The notes under the pieces are model-generated. The model was not told the origin of the DNA, searched no databases, and saw only the letters and a list, made by a program, of their open reading frames with translations. Both the position numbers and the translations under genes were made by a program. A stretch of 64,000 nt of DNA, from the NCBI GenBank assembly GCA_036509255.1, contig DATCFY010000011.1, forward strand, positions 1-64,000, written 5' to 3'. The first letter of the stretch is position 1; every line of letters begins with the position of its first letter. Of this stretch, positions 1 to 8,654 are shown in pieces. The stretch comes from RYN-230 sp036509255. Its GTDB lineage: Bacteria; Actinomycetota; Actinomycetes; Streptosporangiales; Streptosporangiaceae.

Positions 1-491
1 TCGCCGGTGAGCAGCATGACCGCGGCGTTGCCCGGGCCGATGCTGTGCGCGAGCAGCGCGGACATCCCGCCGCCGCCGATCCAGCCCAGCTTGATCTCCG
101 GGGCGGCGAACGTGGCCGGCCCGGCGGCGAGCCGGATGTCGCAGCCCAGGGCCAGTTCCAGGCCCCCGCCGAGGGCGTACCCGTTCACCGCGGCGATGAC
201 CGGCTTGCGGAGGGCCCGGATCGCGTCGCAGTAGTCCGGGCGGTTCCCGAACTGCCACGGGGTCGCGTAGTCGTCCAGCCCGGCGATGTCGCTGCCGGCG
301 CAGAACGCCCGTCCGGTGCCGGTCAGGATGACCACGCGGATCTCGGGGTCGTCGTTCAGCCGGGCCACGTGGCCGGCCAGCGCCCCGGTCATCGGCGGGG
401 TGAACGCGTTGAGCTTGGCGGGCCGGTCGATAGTCAGCTCGGCGACGTGGCCGCGCACGTCCAGCCGCACCTCACCGGGGACGGGGGTCAT
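1..491 (-). CDS. Enoyl-CoA hydratase/isomerase family protein (partial, 3' end outside window)
   Basis: Crotonase-fold enzyme that would act on an acyl-CoA, typically hydrating a 2-enoyl-CoA. About 163 residues are visible. The oxyanion-hole segment FCAGSD lies near residues 63-68, and GYALGGGLELALG lies near 104-116. Glutamates fall at about 112 (GGGLE) and 132 (PEIKLG), the positions of the two catalytic glutamates in classical enoyl-CoA hydratases, so hydratase activity is plausible. The ATG at 491 overlaps the stop of the upstream GntR gene as ATGA, so the two are translationally coupled and the regulator probably controls this enzyme. The exact substrate cannot be read from sequence. Confidence 0.85.
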   Translation of the reverse strand, partial: MTPVPGEVRLDVRGHVAELTIDRPAKLNAFTPPMTGALAGHVARLNDDPEIRVVILTGTGRAFCAGSDIAGLDDYATPWQFGNRPDYCDAIRALRKPVIAAVNGYALGGGLELALGCDIRLAAGPATFAAPEIKLGWIGGGGMSALLAHSIGPGNAAVMLLTG

Positions 492-1237
492 GGTGTTCCT
501 GCTCCTTCGGCGTCCTGTTCACGTGCGAGGTCCGCGTTCTGCTCGCGGATCAGGTCGGCGCGGGCGCCCTCGACGATCTCGCGCATCGCGGCCTCGGCCT
601 TGCGGTGGTGACCGCGCTGGATGGCGTCGGCCACCCGCTGATGGGTGGGCAGCGTCTCGCGGTTGTGGGCGACCGAAAGGGTGTGCAGCGGGCGGATCGC
701 GCCGAGCGCCACGCTGACCACGTCGTGGATGTACAGCAGCAGGTCGTTCTCGCAGGCCGCGAACACGGCCCGGTGGAAGGCCAGGTCGGCCGCGATGAAC
801 TCGTCCGGCGACTCGACCGTCGCCCACAGCGTGGTCATGGCCGCGGCGATCACGCCGCGCTGGGCCGCGCTGGCCGACTCGGCGGCCAGCCGGGCCGCGC
901 CGGGCTCCAGTGCAACCCGCAGGTCGGCCAGGGCGCGGATGTCCGCCGGGCTGGGGTCCTCGGAGTACCGCCAGCGCAGTACGTCCGGATCGAGCAGGTT
1001 CCACGATTCGCGCGGGCGCACCCGGGTCCCGGCGCTGGTGCGGCTCTCCAGCAGTCCCTTGCCGGCCAGCACCTTCACGCCCTCGCGCAGCGCCGAACGG
1101 CCCACCTCGAACCGGCTGACCAGCTCGTCCTCGGTGGGAACCGGGCTGCCCGGGCCGAGCTCACCGCGCACGATCGCCGCCCCCAGCGCATGCACCACCT
1201 GGGCGTGCCGGGCCTGGCCGGGGTATGCGGCGTTCAC
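488..1237 (-). CDS. GntR family transcriptional regulator, FadR/FCD subfamily
   Basis: DNA-binding regulator of about 249 residues. A winged helix-turn-helix covers roughly residues 8-75 (PTEDELVSRFEVGRSALREGVKVL is the recognition region). A C-terminal all-helical FCD ligand domain follows, with the usual Asp/His metal-site pattern (AADLAFHRAVF). I chose the GTG at 1237 because GGAAG sits 8 nt upstream; a TTG at 1252 is possible. The stop overlaps the start of the crotonase gene. FCD regulators usually sense carboxylic acids and repress adjacent catabolic genes. Here the candidates are the crotonase and the divergent fumarylacetoacetase-family gene. Confidence 0.88.
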   Translation of the reverse strand: MNAAYPGQARHAQVVHALGAAIVRGELGPGSPVPTEDELVSRFEVGRSALREGVKVLAGKGLLESRTSAGTRVRPRESWNLLDPDVLRWRYSEDPSPADIRALADLRVALEPGAARLAAESASAAQRGVIAAAMTTLWATVESPDEFIAADLAFHRAVFAACENDLLLYIHDVVSVALGAIRPLHTLSVAHNRETLPTHQRVADAIQRGHHRKAEAAMREIVEGARADLIREQNADLAREQDAEGAGTP

Positions 1238-1368
1238 GGGCAGCGCTTCCAATCCTGGTCGGGCGATCCTGGTCGGGCCATCCGCTGGGGCGCTCCTAGT
1301 CGGGCGTTCCAGGTCAGCGGGGTGCTGACCAGCCCGAGGCTACGTTCCCGCTTCCCAGACGTCAAGCA

Positions 1369-1383
1369 CTTCATCAGATGAAG
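1369..1383. promoter_or_regulatory. Palindromic operator candidate between GntR and FAH-family genes
   Basis: CTTCATC-A-GATGAAG is a perfect inverted repeat with 7-bp arms around one central base, placed in the divergent intergenic region. A related half-site (CTGATGAAC) follows at about 1396-1404. Spacing and symmetry suit a GntR/FCD dimer. Binding by the neighbouring regulator is inference. Confidence 0.45.
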
Positions 1384-1484
1384 TCATTCGTTGGTCTGAT
1401 GAACCGTTGACGTGAGCGACCCTCCGCCGTACGCTGCCGGAGGGCGGCCCGGGTTGGTCCGCCGCACCGGGCGGAGGGAGATCC

Positions 1485-2375
1485 GTGCAGCTGATCAGGT
1501 ACCGCGCGGGCGAGGGCGCCCCGCAGGTCGGGGTGCTCGACGGTGATCAGGCCTGGCCCCTCCCGGGGGTCGCGACGATGGCCGAGCTGCTGGGCCGGCC
1601 TGTCACCTGGATCCGTGGTGCCTGTGAAACCGTCCTGGCTGACGGGGCCGGGGGGACGGGCCACGGACAGGATCCGTTGCGGAGAATTAAGGTGCTGGCG
1701 CCCGTGGACGGGGCCACCGAGGTGTGGGCCGCCGGGGTGACCTACGAGCGGAGCATGCACGCGCGGGTCCAGGAGAGCCTGGATTCGGCCGACATCTACG
1801 ACCGGGTGTACTCGGCGCCGCGGCCGGAGCTGTTCTTCAAGTCAGCCGCGTGGCGGGTGGCCGGTCCCGGTGACCGGGTCAGCGCACGCGCGGACTCGCA
1901 GGTGGACGTGCCCGAGCCGGAGCTCGCCGCCGTGCTCAACGCCGACGGCGACGTGGTCGGCTACACCATCTGCAACGACATGAGCTCCCGGTCGATCGAG
2001 GGGGAGAACCCGCTCTACCTGCCGCAGGCCAAGATCTACCTGGGCGGCTGCGCGGCCGGGCCGGGGATCCGGCCGGCCTGGGAAGTCCCGGACCCGTACG
2101 GGCTCACTATCGAGATGACCATCAGCCGGGGCGGCGGGAGCGCGTGGACCGGACAGGCCAGCACGGCCGGGCTGCGCCGGACCGTGCCCGAGCTGGCCGC
2201 GTTCTTGTTCCGCGAGGAGGAGTTTCCGGCGGGCGCGCTGCTGTCCACGGGCACGTCCCTGGTTCCGGACCTGCCGTTCACGCTGGAGGCGGGGGACGAG
2301 ATCCGCATTTCGATCTCGGAGATCGGTGAGCTGGTCAATCACGTGGTGCGCGGCAAGGCTGCACTGCGCGCCTGA
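1485..2375 (+). CDS. Fumarylacetoacetate hydrolase family protein, resembling 2-keto-3-deoxy-sugar-acid dehydratases
   Basis: A 296-residue FAH-fold enzyme. The acidic metal ligands are visible at about residues 143-147 (PEPELAAV). The segment CNDMSSRSIEGENPLY, near 166-180, is characteristic of the subgroup containing 2-keto-3-deoxy-D-arabinonate dehydratase rather than true fumarylacetoacetase. Members use Mg2+ or Mn2+ to dehydrate or hydrolyse 2-keto acids. The GTG start at 1485 has GGAGGGAG a few bases upstream. It is divergent from the GntR/FCD regulator, which suggests acid-sugar or keto-acid induction. The precise substrate is uncertain. Confidence 0.8.
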   Translation: MQLIRYRAGEGAPQVGVLDGDQAWPLPGVATMAELLGRPVTWIRGACETVLADGAGGTGHGQDPLRRIKVLAPVDGATEVWAAGVTYERSMHARVQESLDSADIYDRVYSAPRPELFFKSAAWRVAGPGDRVSARADSQVDVPEPELAAVLNADGDVVGYTICNDMSSRSIEGENPLYLPQAKIYLGGCAAGPGIRPAWEVPDPYGLTIEMTISRGGGSAWTGQASTAGLRRTVPELAAFLFREEEFPAGALLSTGTSLVPDLPFTLEAGDEIRISISEIGELVNHVVRGKAALRA

Positions 2376-2535
2376 CGTGATCTCCGGGCCGGTGATGGCC
2401 GATGCTGGCCGCCGGTGATGCCCGCCCATTCCAGCCGCCCATTCCAGCCGCCCATTCCAGCGCGGGTTTACTACGGGGCGTGCCGGGTACTAGTCAAGGG
2501 TTATAGCGCAGATGCGCGGATCGAGGTGATCCACA

Positions 2536-2775
2536 ATGCCGTGGTGGGAAACAGTACTTTTCCTCATAGCAGTAGTTCTGGCCATCTGGGGCTTCCTCTC
2601 GGTCGTCGGTTTCCGCACCCGAACGCTTACCAGCAGGTCCCACCGGACCGCCGAGGACTTGTACCCCAACTACGCTGACTCCGCGCATAAGCAGCGCCAG
2701 TACGCCCGGGAACACGGCGGTGAGTGGCGCAATCACGACAACCTGCCGGGTGACTCCGGGGGCAGCACGCCGTAA
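2536..2775 (+). CDS. Small single-pass membrane protein, function unknown
   Basis: A 79-residue protein with one N-terminal hydrophobic helix (about residues 5-25, WETVLFLIAVVLAIWGFLSV) followed by a charged, polar, probably cytoplasmic tail. GAGGTGA lies 6-8 nt before the ATG, which supports translation. I do not recognise a named family. It stands alone between two enzyme genes on the same strand. Confidence 0.6.
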   Translation: MPWWETVLFLIAVVLAIWGFLSVVGFRTRTLTSRSHRTAEDLYPNYADSAHKQRQYAREHGGEWRNHDNLPGDSGGSTP

Positions 2776-2857
2776 CGGGTGTAACTGGTCAGCGGGTCTG
2801 GCGCCGCTGACCGGCGCACCGGAGGCCCGCCGCCGGCTGGCGCTACAGTCAGGGCTC

Positions 2858-2881
2858 ATGACGACGTGGCCGCCCGGATGA
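2858..2881 (+). other. Possible seven-codon leader ORF coupled to the amidohydrolase gene
   Basis: ATG at 2858 encodes MTTWPPG and stops at 2879-2881. Its TGA overlaps an ATG at 2878 that is in frame with the downstream amidohydrolase (ATGA). A TACAGT hexamer at 2844-2849 could be a -10 box that starts transcription close to this ATG. If so, the true amidohydrolase start would be 2878, not the GTG at 2866. Speculative. Confidence 0.25.
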
Positions 2882-3921
2882 TCCTGCTCCCGGATGGGGG
2901 CGCAGTAGACGCGGGAATCACTGACCAGGGCCTCTGGACCCTCCGGCCTGCGGCCGGGACGGAACCGCTGCCCGGTCGTTTCATCCTCCCTGGCCTGGTG
3001 GACGCGCACTGCCATCTCAGCGTCGGTTGGGCAGACGGCGAGCCCGTGGCGCTGGACGCCGAGGCGATGCGGGCCAACCTCCGGCAGGCGCACACGGCCG
3101 GCGTCACCGCGATCCGGGACACGGGCAGTCCCGGCAGCGTCACCCTCGAGCTTGCCGCGAGCGCTGAAGGTGCCGGGCTGCGAGCGTGCGGGCGGTTCCT
3201 CGCCCCCGCGGGCCGGTACTACCCGGCGCTGCACGTGCCGGTTCCACGTGCAGAGCTGGTAGCTGCGGCCCTGGCCGAGGTCAGGGCGGGGGCAACCTGG
3301 ATCAAGCTGATCGCGGACTTCCCGCACCTGAATCCGGGTGAGCTGCCGTCGGACCCGGCGCCGACCTACCCGCTGGCCGACATCCAGGGCCTGGTGGAGG
3401 CGGTTCACGGCGCCGGAGCCCGCGTCGCGGTGCATTCCACCACGCGGTACGTGACGGAACTGATCGCCGCCGGGATCGATTCGGTCGAGCACGGCACCGC
3501 CCTCGACGAAGCCGACATCGCCTCGCTGGCGGCGCGCGGCGGGGCGTGGACGCCCACTCTGTGCGCGACGACCAGCGTCCGCCCCGGAGAAACCGCTGTG
3601 CAGCGGAAACAACGCCTGGAACGCACCGAGCGGCTCCGTTACCTGCTCCCGCGGGCAGCCGGCCTCGGCGTGACGATCATGACCGGAACCGACGTGGCCG
3701 GGAGTATCCCGCGCGAGGTCACGCTGCTCGCCGAGCTCGGGCTGGCGCCGGAGGCGGCACTGGCGGCGGCCAGCACGGCCGCACGCCGGTTCCTGGGGTT
3801 CGCCGTACCCGAGGAAGGTGAACCCGCCGACCTGGTCAGCTACCACGATGACCCGCGCGACGATCCCGCCGTGCTGGGCCACCCGGCAGCCGTTTTCCTG
3901 CGCGGTACCCGTATCAGGTAA
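2866..3921 (+). CDS. Metal-dependent amidohydrolase family protein
   Basis: A 351-residue amidohydrolase-superfamily TIM barrel, imidazolonepropionase-like in layout. The HxH metal motif DAHCH is at about residues 46-50, a candidate bridging lysine (WIKLI) at about 147, further histidines in VAVHS and SVEHG (about 190 and 209), and the catalytic aspartate in TGTDVAG near 276. The N-terminal beta-sandwich ends at FILPGLVD. The GTG at 2866 is the longest plausible start; ATG 2878 is an alternative (see the leader ORF). Substrate unknown: these enzymes hydrolyse cyclic amides, N-acyl amino acids or xenobiotics. Confidence 0.82.
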   Translation: MAARMILLPDGGAVDAGITDQGLWTLRPAAGTEPLPGRFILPGLVDAHCHLSVGWADGEPVALDAEAMRANLRQAHTAGVTAIRDTGSPGSVTLELAASAEGAGLRACGRFLAPAGRYYPALHVPVPRAELVAAALAEVRAGATWIKLIADFPHLNPGELPSDPAPTYPLADIQGLVEAVHGAGARVAVHSTTRYVTELIAAGIDSVEHGTALDEADIASLAARGGAWTPTLCATTSVRPGETAVQRKQRLERTERLRYLLPRAAGLGVTIMTGTDVAGSIPREVTLLAELGLAPEAALAAASTAARRFLGFAVPEEGEPADLVSYHDDPRDDPAVLGHPAAVFLRGTRIR

Positions 3922-4125
3922 GCGACCTGCCCTGATCCGCGCTTGTTCACAGGCTGCGGCCACTGACGTCCGCCGTGCGAGCGTTTGCTCATATCGTAAA
4001 CATCTGCTCAACTCAGAGAAGGGCAGTGTTCCCGGGACCGCGGCACAGCCTGCCGCCGTTGCCGGCCTGCTCCGGCGGCACGAGACCGCGAGGCCGGACC
4101 AGCCGCCGACCACCGGGAGGGCCTC

Positions 4126-4279
4126 ATGTCTACCGCCGCGTCCATCGGTGCCAGCAACGTCATCGACCTCGCCCTGGCCGGAGCGGCCGTTGTGGTGACG
4201 GGCGCGGGCAGCGGGATCGGGGCGGCTACGGCCCGGCTGCTCGGCGCGGCGGGCGCGTCCGTGCTGCTGGCCGGCCGGC
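4126..4279 (+). pseudogene. 5' remnant of a short-chain dehydrogenase/reductase gene
   Basis: Starting at an ATG with GGGAGG about 7 nt upstream, the frame encodes an intact SDR N-terminus: the Rossmann motif TGAGSGIG (about residues 25-32) and AASVLLAGR-type strand 2. After roughly 50 residues the similarity stops abruptly, and the sequence continues as the 3' end of a permease gene in another frame. The original frame runs on to 4596 as meaningless sequence. This is a decayed gene left by a deletion. Confidence 0.75.
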
Positions 4280-4525
4280 CGCGCGCAGTTCAACGTGCTG
4301 CTGCACCTGGTCGTCCCGGTAGTGGCCTCGGCCGCGGGCATCCTGGTCGTCTGGAAGTCCTACTTCTCCCCGTTCACCAGCACCGGGCCGGTGTACTGGG
4401 GCCTGATGACTTTCGTTGTCGTCCTCGTGCTCACCGTGGTCATCCTGATCTACCTCAAGGTCACCGGCCAAGAGGACTGGGTGCGCCGGGCGCAACTGGT
4501 GTTCGAGCAGACCGGTGGCCACTAG
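4280..4525 (+). pseudogene. 3' remnant of an APC-family amino acid permease gene
   Basis: About 80 codons, beginning RAQFNVLLHL, encode two hydrophobic helices (LLHLVVPVVASAAGILVVW and VYWGLMTFVVVLVLTVVILIYL) with the KSYFSPF link typical of APC permease C-termini. No start or upstream transmembrane segments exist, because the preceding DNA is the SDR remnant. It differs from the C-terminus of the intact permease at 16.0-17.7 kb, so it comes from a different transporter. Confidence 0.7.
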
Positions 4526-4540
4526 GGCAGGGCGGCAGGG

Positions 4541-5248
4541 TCACTCCAGGTGGGCTGTGTCGTTGTAGAGGCGGAGGATCCAGCGCTGGGGCATGACGAC
4601 CAGCCGGGAGATCGACGCGTTGTCCGCGCCGAGGAACGCGAACGGCCGCGACCCGGTGGCCATGGCGAGCAGCACGGCGATCACGCCGCCGTGCACGACG
4701 ACCGCGACCCGCTGGTCGGGATGGACCGCGGCGATCCGCTTGATGGCGCCGCTGGTCCGGGCCTCGAACGCGTCGGTGGGCTCGGCGCCGGGGATCACGT
4801 CCCACCGTTCCTCAGCCCACATCCGCTCGGCGATCGGGTGATTGTCGGCGACCATCTTGCGGAACCGGCCCGCTTCCCATTCGCCCAGGTGTACCTCGCG
4901 CAGATCCGGCTCCACCTGCGGGGTGAGCCCGAGCCGCCCGGCCAGCGGCGCCGCTGTCTGTACCGTGCGGCGCAGTGAGGTCACGTAGATGGCGTCGATG
5001 GGCTGCTTGGCCAGCCGCCCGGCCAGCCGCTCGGCCTGCTCGCGCCCATTCTCCGAGAGTTCCGGGTCGGCGTGCCCGTCCACTAGCGGGAACGGCTTGT
5101 CCATGTACGCGGCCTCGGACTCGCCGTGCCGGATGACCAGGATGTCGGTCGCGCCCGGCGGCGGCCGGAACCGGGCCTGCCGGTAGGCAACCTCGCCCGG
5201 GTGCGCTTCGCGGCCGGGGCCGGCGGGCGGCTGGTTCTCGGGCATCAC
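4541..5248 (-). CDS. Histidine phosphatase family protein
   Basis: A 235-residue phosphoglycerate-mutase-like phosphatase. The catalytic RHG motif is in DILVIRHGESEA near residue 40. TSLRRTVQTA carries the second arginine, and VAVVVHGGVI the second catalytic histidine near 190. No cofactor-dependent mutase features stand out, so a broad-specificity phosphatase is most likely. The start is GTG at 5248 or the immediately following ATG at 5245; the ribosome site is weak. It is divergent from betA. Confidence 0.85.
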   Translation of the reverse strand: MMPENQPPAGPGREAHPGEVAYRQARFRPPPGATDILVIRHGESEAAYMDKPFPLVDGHADPELSENGREQAERLAGRLAKQPIDAIYVTSLRRTVQTAAPLAGRLGLTPQVEPDLREVHLGEWEAGRFRKMVADNHPIAERMWAEERWDVIPGAEPTDAFEARTSGAIKRIAAVHPDQRVAVVVHGGVIAVLLAMATGSRPFAFLGADNASISRLVVMPQRWILRLYNDTAHLE

Positions 5249-5450
5249 CGCGTCATCACCACGTCCGCAGGGTAGCCCGCGGCGCTGTGTTCCTCACGAG
5301 CAGGGCGCTTCACGGCCAGGCCCGGTGGAGATCCGGCTATTGTGCGATGCGGCCGGTGCGGCTCGCCGCCAGGGCGCCCCTGGCATCCGTGACCGCCGCC
5401 ATCCTGGCGCCGGGCGGTTCCCGGGCCGGGCCCGCGACCGGGGAGGGCAG

Positions 5451-7139
5451 ATGGCTCCTGCAGAGTACGACTTCATCATCGTCGGCGGAGGCTCGGCAGG
5501 CAGCGCCCTCGCCAACCGCCTGTCCGCCGATCCCGGCACCCGGGTGCTCGTCCTGGAGGCTGGCCGGCCGGACTACCCGTGGGACGTGTACATCCACATG
5601 CCGGCCGCGCTGACCTTCCCGATCGGCAACAAGTTCTACGACTGGGGTTACGAGTCCGAGCCCGAGCCGGACCTGAACGGCCGCCGCGTCTACCACGCCC
5701 GCGGCAAGGTGCTCGGCGGGTCAAGCAGCATCAACGGGATGATCTTCCAGCGCGGCAACCCCCTGGACTACGAGCGCTGGGCCGCGGACCCGGGGATGGC
5801 CGACTGGGACTACGCCCACTGCCTGCCGTACTTCAAGAAGATGGAGACCTGCCTGGCCGGGGCGGACGAGTACCGGGGCGGCAGCGGCCCGCTGGTGCTG
5901 GAGCGCGGGCCGGCCACCGGCCGGCTGTTCCAGGCGTTCTTCGCCGCGGTGCAGCAGGCCGGGTACCCGCTGACCGACGACGTGAACGGCTACCGGCAGG
6001 AGGGCTTCGCGGCCTTCGACCGGAACATCCACCACGGGCGCCGGCTCAGCGCGGCCCGGGCCTACCTGCACCCCGTGATGAACCGGCCCAACCTCGACGT
6101 GACCTGCCGCGCCTACGCCACCAGGATCCTCTTCGAGGGTGAGCGGGCGGTGGGCGTCGAGTACCAGGAGGGCGGTGGGCGCCGAGGAGGGGGACCGGCC
6201 CGGCTGGTCCGGGGCACCGAGATCATCCTGTGCGGCGGCGCGATCAACACCCCGCAGCTGCTCCAGCTGTCCGGCGTGGGGCCGGCCGGGCTGCTGGACG
6301 GGCTGGGCATCCACGTGGTCGCCGGCCTGCCCGGGGTGGGCGAGAACCTGCAGGACCACCTCGAGGTGTACGTGCAGTACGGGTCCAAGCTGCCGGTGTC
6401 GGTGGCCCCCGCGCTCAAGTGGCGCAACCGGCCCATGGTCGGCGCCAGGTGGCTCTTCCTGCGCAGCGGCCCGGGCGCCACCAACCACTTCGAGGGCGGC
6501 GGGTTCATCCGCAGCAACGACGAGGTCGCCTACCCGAACCTCATGTATCACTTCCTGCCCATCGCGATCCGCTACGACGGCTCGTCCCCGGCAGGCGGCC
6601 ACGGGTACCAGGTCCACGTCGGGCCCATGTACTCCGACTCCCGCGGCTCGGTCCGGATCACCTCGCGCGACCCCGCGGTCCATCCGGCGCTGCGGTTCAA
6701 CTACCTGTCCACCCCGACCGACCGCCGGGAGTGGGCCGAGGCCGTCCGGGTCACCCGGGACATCCTGAGCCAGCCGGCGTTCGACGAGTACAACGCGGGT
6801 GAGCTGTCCCCGGGGACGGAGGTCGCGACCGACGAGCAGATTCTCGACTGGGTCCGCCGCGACGCCGAGACCGCGCTGCACCCGTCGTGCACCGCCAGGA
6901 TGGGCACCGGCGCGGACGCGGTCACCGACCCGGCCACGATGCGGGTGCACGGGCTGGACGGGTTGCGGATCGTGGACGCCTCGGTGATGCCGTACATCAC
7001 CAACGGCAACATCTACGCCCCGGTCATGATGACCGCCGAGAAGGCCGCCGACCTGATCCTGGGCAACACCCCGCTCGCCCCGGAGACCGTCCCCTTCTAC
7101 CGCCACCAGCCCCAGCAGCCGGTAACCGAGCCCGGATGA
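5451..7139 (+). CDS. betA: Choline dehydrogenase (GMC oxidoreductase)
   Basis: A 562-residue FAD enzyme that oxidises choline to betaine aldehyde, with likely activity towards glycine betaine. The FAD motif IVGGGSAGSALANRL lies at about 9-23, and GMC signatures GRVLGGSS-like (GKVLGGSSSINGM) and GAINTPQLLQLSG are present. Stretches such as VGENLQDHLEVYVQYG, NHFEGGGFIRS and the active-site HPSCTARMG (His about 477) match E. coli BetA closely along the whole length. The ATG at 5451 has GGGGAGGG 4-10 nt upstream; the longer open frame upstream is not needed. It overlaps the next gene by ATGA. It could feed the demethylation genes at 16-33 kb. Confidence 0.82.
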   Translation: MAPAEYDFIIVGGGSAGSALANRLSADPGTRVLVLEAGRPDYPWDVYIHMPAALTFPIGNKFYDWGYESEPEPDLNGRRVYHARGKVLGGSSSINGMIFQRGNPLDYERWAADPGMADWDYAHCLPYFKKMETCLAGADEYRGGSGPLVLERGPATGRLFQAFFAAVQQAGYPLTDDVNGYRQEGFAAFDRNIHHGRRLSAARAYLHPVMNRPNLDVTCRAYATRILFEGERAVGVEYQEGGGRRGGGPARLVRGTEIILCGGAINTPQLLQLSGVGPAGLLDGLGIHVVAGLPGVGENLQDHLEVYVQYGSKLPVSVAPALKWRNRPMVGARWLFLRSGPGATNHFEGGGFIRSNDEVAYPNLMYHFLPIAIRYDGSSPAGGHGYQVHVGPMYSDSRGSVRITSRDPAVHPALRFNYLSTPTDRREWAEAVRVTRDILSQPAFDEYNAGELSPGTEVATDEQILDWVRRDAETALHPSCTARMGTGADAVTDPATMRVHGLDGLRIVDASVMPYITNGNIYAPVMMTAEKAADLILGNTPLAPETVPFYRHQPQQPVTEPG

Positions 7140-8584
7140 CGGACCCCAGGGACCCCCGGGGGCTGCGGCCGGACGCGCCGCTGCTGGACGCCTGGCTGCG
7201 GTTCACCGCGCAGGCGGAGGCAGGTGAGCTCACCCCGATGAGCGTCCCCGGGCACAAACAGCGCCGCGACCTGACCGGCGCCGTGACCGCGGGAGACGCG
7301 CCGCTCTACGGCGGGCTCGACACGATCAAGCACGCGGACGAGCTCCTCACCGAGGCGGAGGCACGGGCCGCGCGGCTGTGGGGCGCCGACTGGTGCCGGT
7401 TCTCGGTGGCCGGCTCGACGCACGGCAACCAGGCCCTCGCCCTGGCCGCGGGCGAGCCGGGCCAGCCGATCGTGGTCACCCGGGCGCTGCACCGCTCGCT
7501 GCTGCTCGGCATCGTGCTGGCCGGCCTGGACCCGGTGTGGGTGCTGCCCGAGGTGGACCCCGCGACCGGGCTGCCCGGCCCGGTGCCGGTCGGCGCGGTC
7601 CGGGACGCACTGGCCCGCTGCCCGGACGCCTGCGCGGTGTTCCTCGGCGACCCGTCCTACGTGGGCACCACCGGCGACCTGGCCGGGCACGCGTCGGCCG
7701 CGCACGAGGCCGGGGTGCCGCTGCTGGTCGACGCGGCCTGGGCCGCGCACCTGGGCTTCCACCCGGGGCTGCCGCCGCATGCCCTGACGGCCGGCGCGGA
7801 CGCCATAGTGACCAGCGCGCATAAGGCGTTGCCCGCCTACACCCAGGGCGCGCTGGTGCTGGCCCGCACGGGTTCCGGGCGCCTCGATCCGGCCCGCCTG
7901 CAGCGGGCGTTCGAGGCGACCCACACGACCAGCCCGGCCGGCGCGATCATGGCGAGCATCGACGCGGCCCGGGCGCTGCTGGCCCGCGACGGCGAGGAAC
8001 TGTGCGGCCGGCTGCTGCGCGCCGTCGCGGCAGCCAGGGACCGGCTCCGCCGGGTGCCGGGCCTGGACGTGCTGGACGGCCCGGGGGTCGAGCCCGCCAA
8101 GCTGGTCGTCATGCTGGCCGGGACCGGGGCGCATGGCAACGCGGTGGAGGCGGACCTCATCGCGGCGGGCATGCCGGTGGAGATGGCCGACCGGGACACG
8201 ATCATCCCGATCGTCACCCTGGCCGACGACGAGGCGGCGGTGGCCCGCTTCACCGACACTCTCGCGGCCATCGTGGAGGCGCATCGCGGGCCGCCCCGGC
8301 GGCCGGTGCCGGCCGCGTCGTGGACGGTCATTCCCGACGTGGCGATGCCGCCGCGGCAAGCCTTCTTTTGCCGCAACGAAACCCGCTCCGCCGCCGAGGC
8401 CGTGGGCCGGATCAGCGGTGAACTGGTGGCGCCCTACCCACCGGGCGTCCCGGTGCTGGCCCCGGGTGAGGTGATCACCGCGGCGGCCCTCGACGCGCTG
8501 CGCGCGGCCCGGGCCGACGGCGGCCGGATTGCGTACGCCGCCGATCCCACCCTGGCCACGTTCCAGGTCATCGCCCGGGCGTAA
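7136..8584 (+). CDS. Orn/Lys/Arg decarboxylase family PLP-dependent enzyme
   Basis: A 482-residue fold-type I PLP enzyme of the ornithine/lysine/arginine decarboxylase family. The N-terminus carries SVPGHKQ (family signature), followed by DTIKHADELLTEAE. The PLP lysine is in TSAHKALPAYTQGA (K about 230), preceded by the aspartate of LLVDAAWAAHLGFH. A shorter C-terminal domain follows. It starts within the stop of betA (ATGA), so the two are co-translated. Which amino acid is used is unclear; the coupling to choline dehydrogenase is unusual and may be incidental. Confidence 0.85.
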   Translation: MTDPRDPRGLRPDAPLLDAWLRFTAQAEAGELTPMSVPGHKQRRDLTGAVTAGDAPLYGGLDTIKHADELLTEAEARAARLWGADWCRFSVAGSTHGNQALALAAGEPGQPIVVTRALHRSLLLGIVLAGLDPVWVLPEVDPATGLPGPVPVGAVRDALARCPDACAVFLGDPSYVGTTGDLAGHASAAHEAGVPLLVDAAWAAHLGFHPGLPPHALTAGADAIVTSAHKALPAYTQGALVLARTGSGRLDPARLQRAFEATHTTSPAGAIMASIDAARALLARDGEELCGRLLRAVAAARDRLRRVPGLDVLDGPGVEPAKLVVMLAGTGAHGNAVEADLIAAGMPVEMADRDTIIPIVTLADDEAAVARFTDTLAAIVEAHRGPPRRPVPAASWTVIPDVAMPPRQAFFCRNETRSAAEAVGRISGELVAPYPPGVPVLAPGEVITAAALDALRAARADGGRIAYAADPTLATFQVIARA

Positions 8585-8619
8585 CACCCTGGCTACCGGA
8601 AACAACCTTTACTGGCCCA

Positions 8620-8648
8620 TTGTGGGCGAGGCCGCCGCGGCCTAGCCT
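8620..8648 (+). promoter_or_regulatory. Promoter of the GH9 gene
   Basis: TTGTGG (8620-8625), a 17-bp spacer and TAGCCT (8643-8648) form a good housekeeping-type promoter. The -10 box ends 6 nt before the ATG at 8655, so the transcript should be leaderless, which also supports that start. Confidence 0.55.
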
Positions 8649-8654
8649 GGGCCG

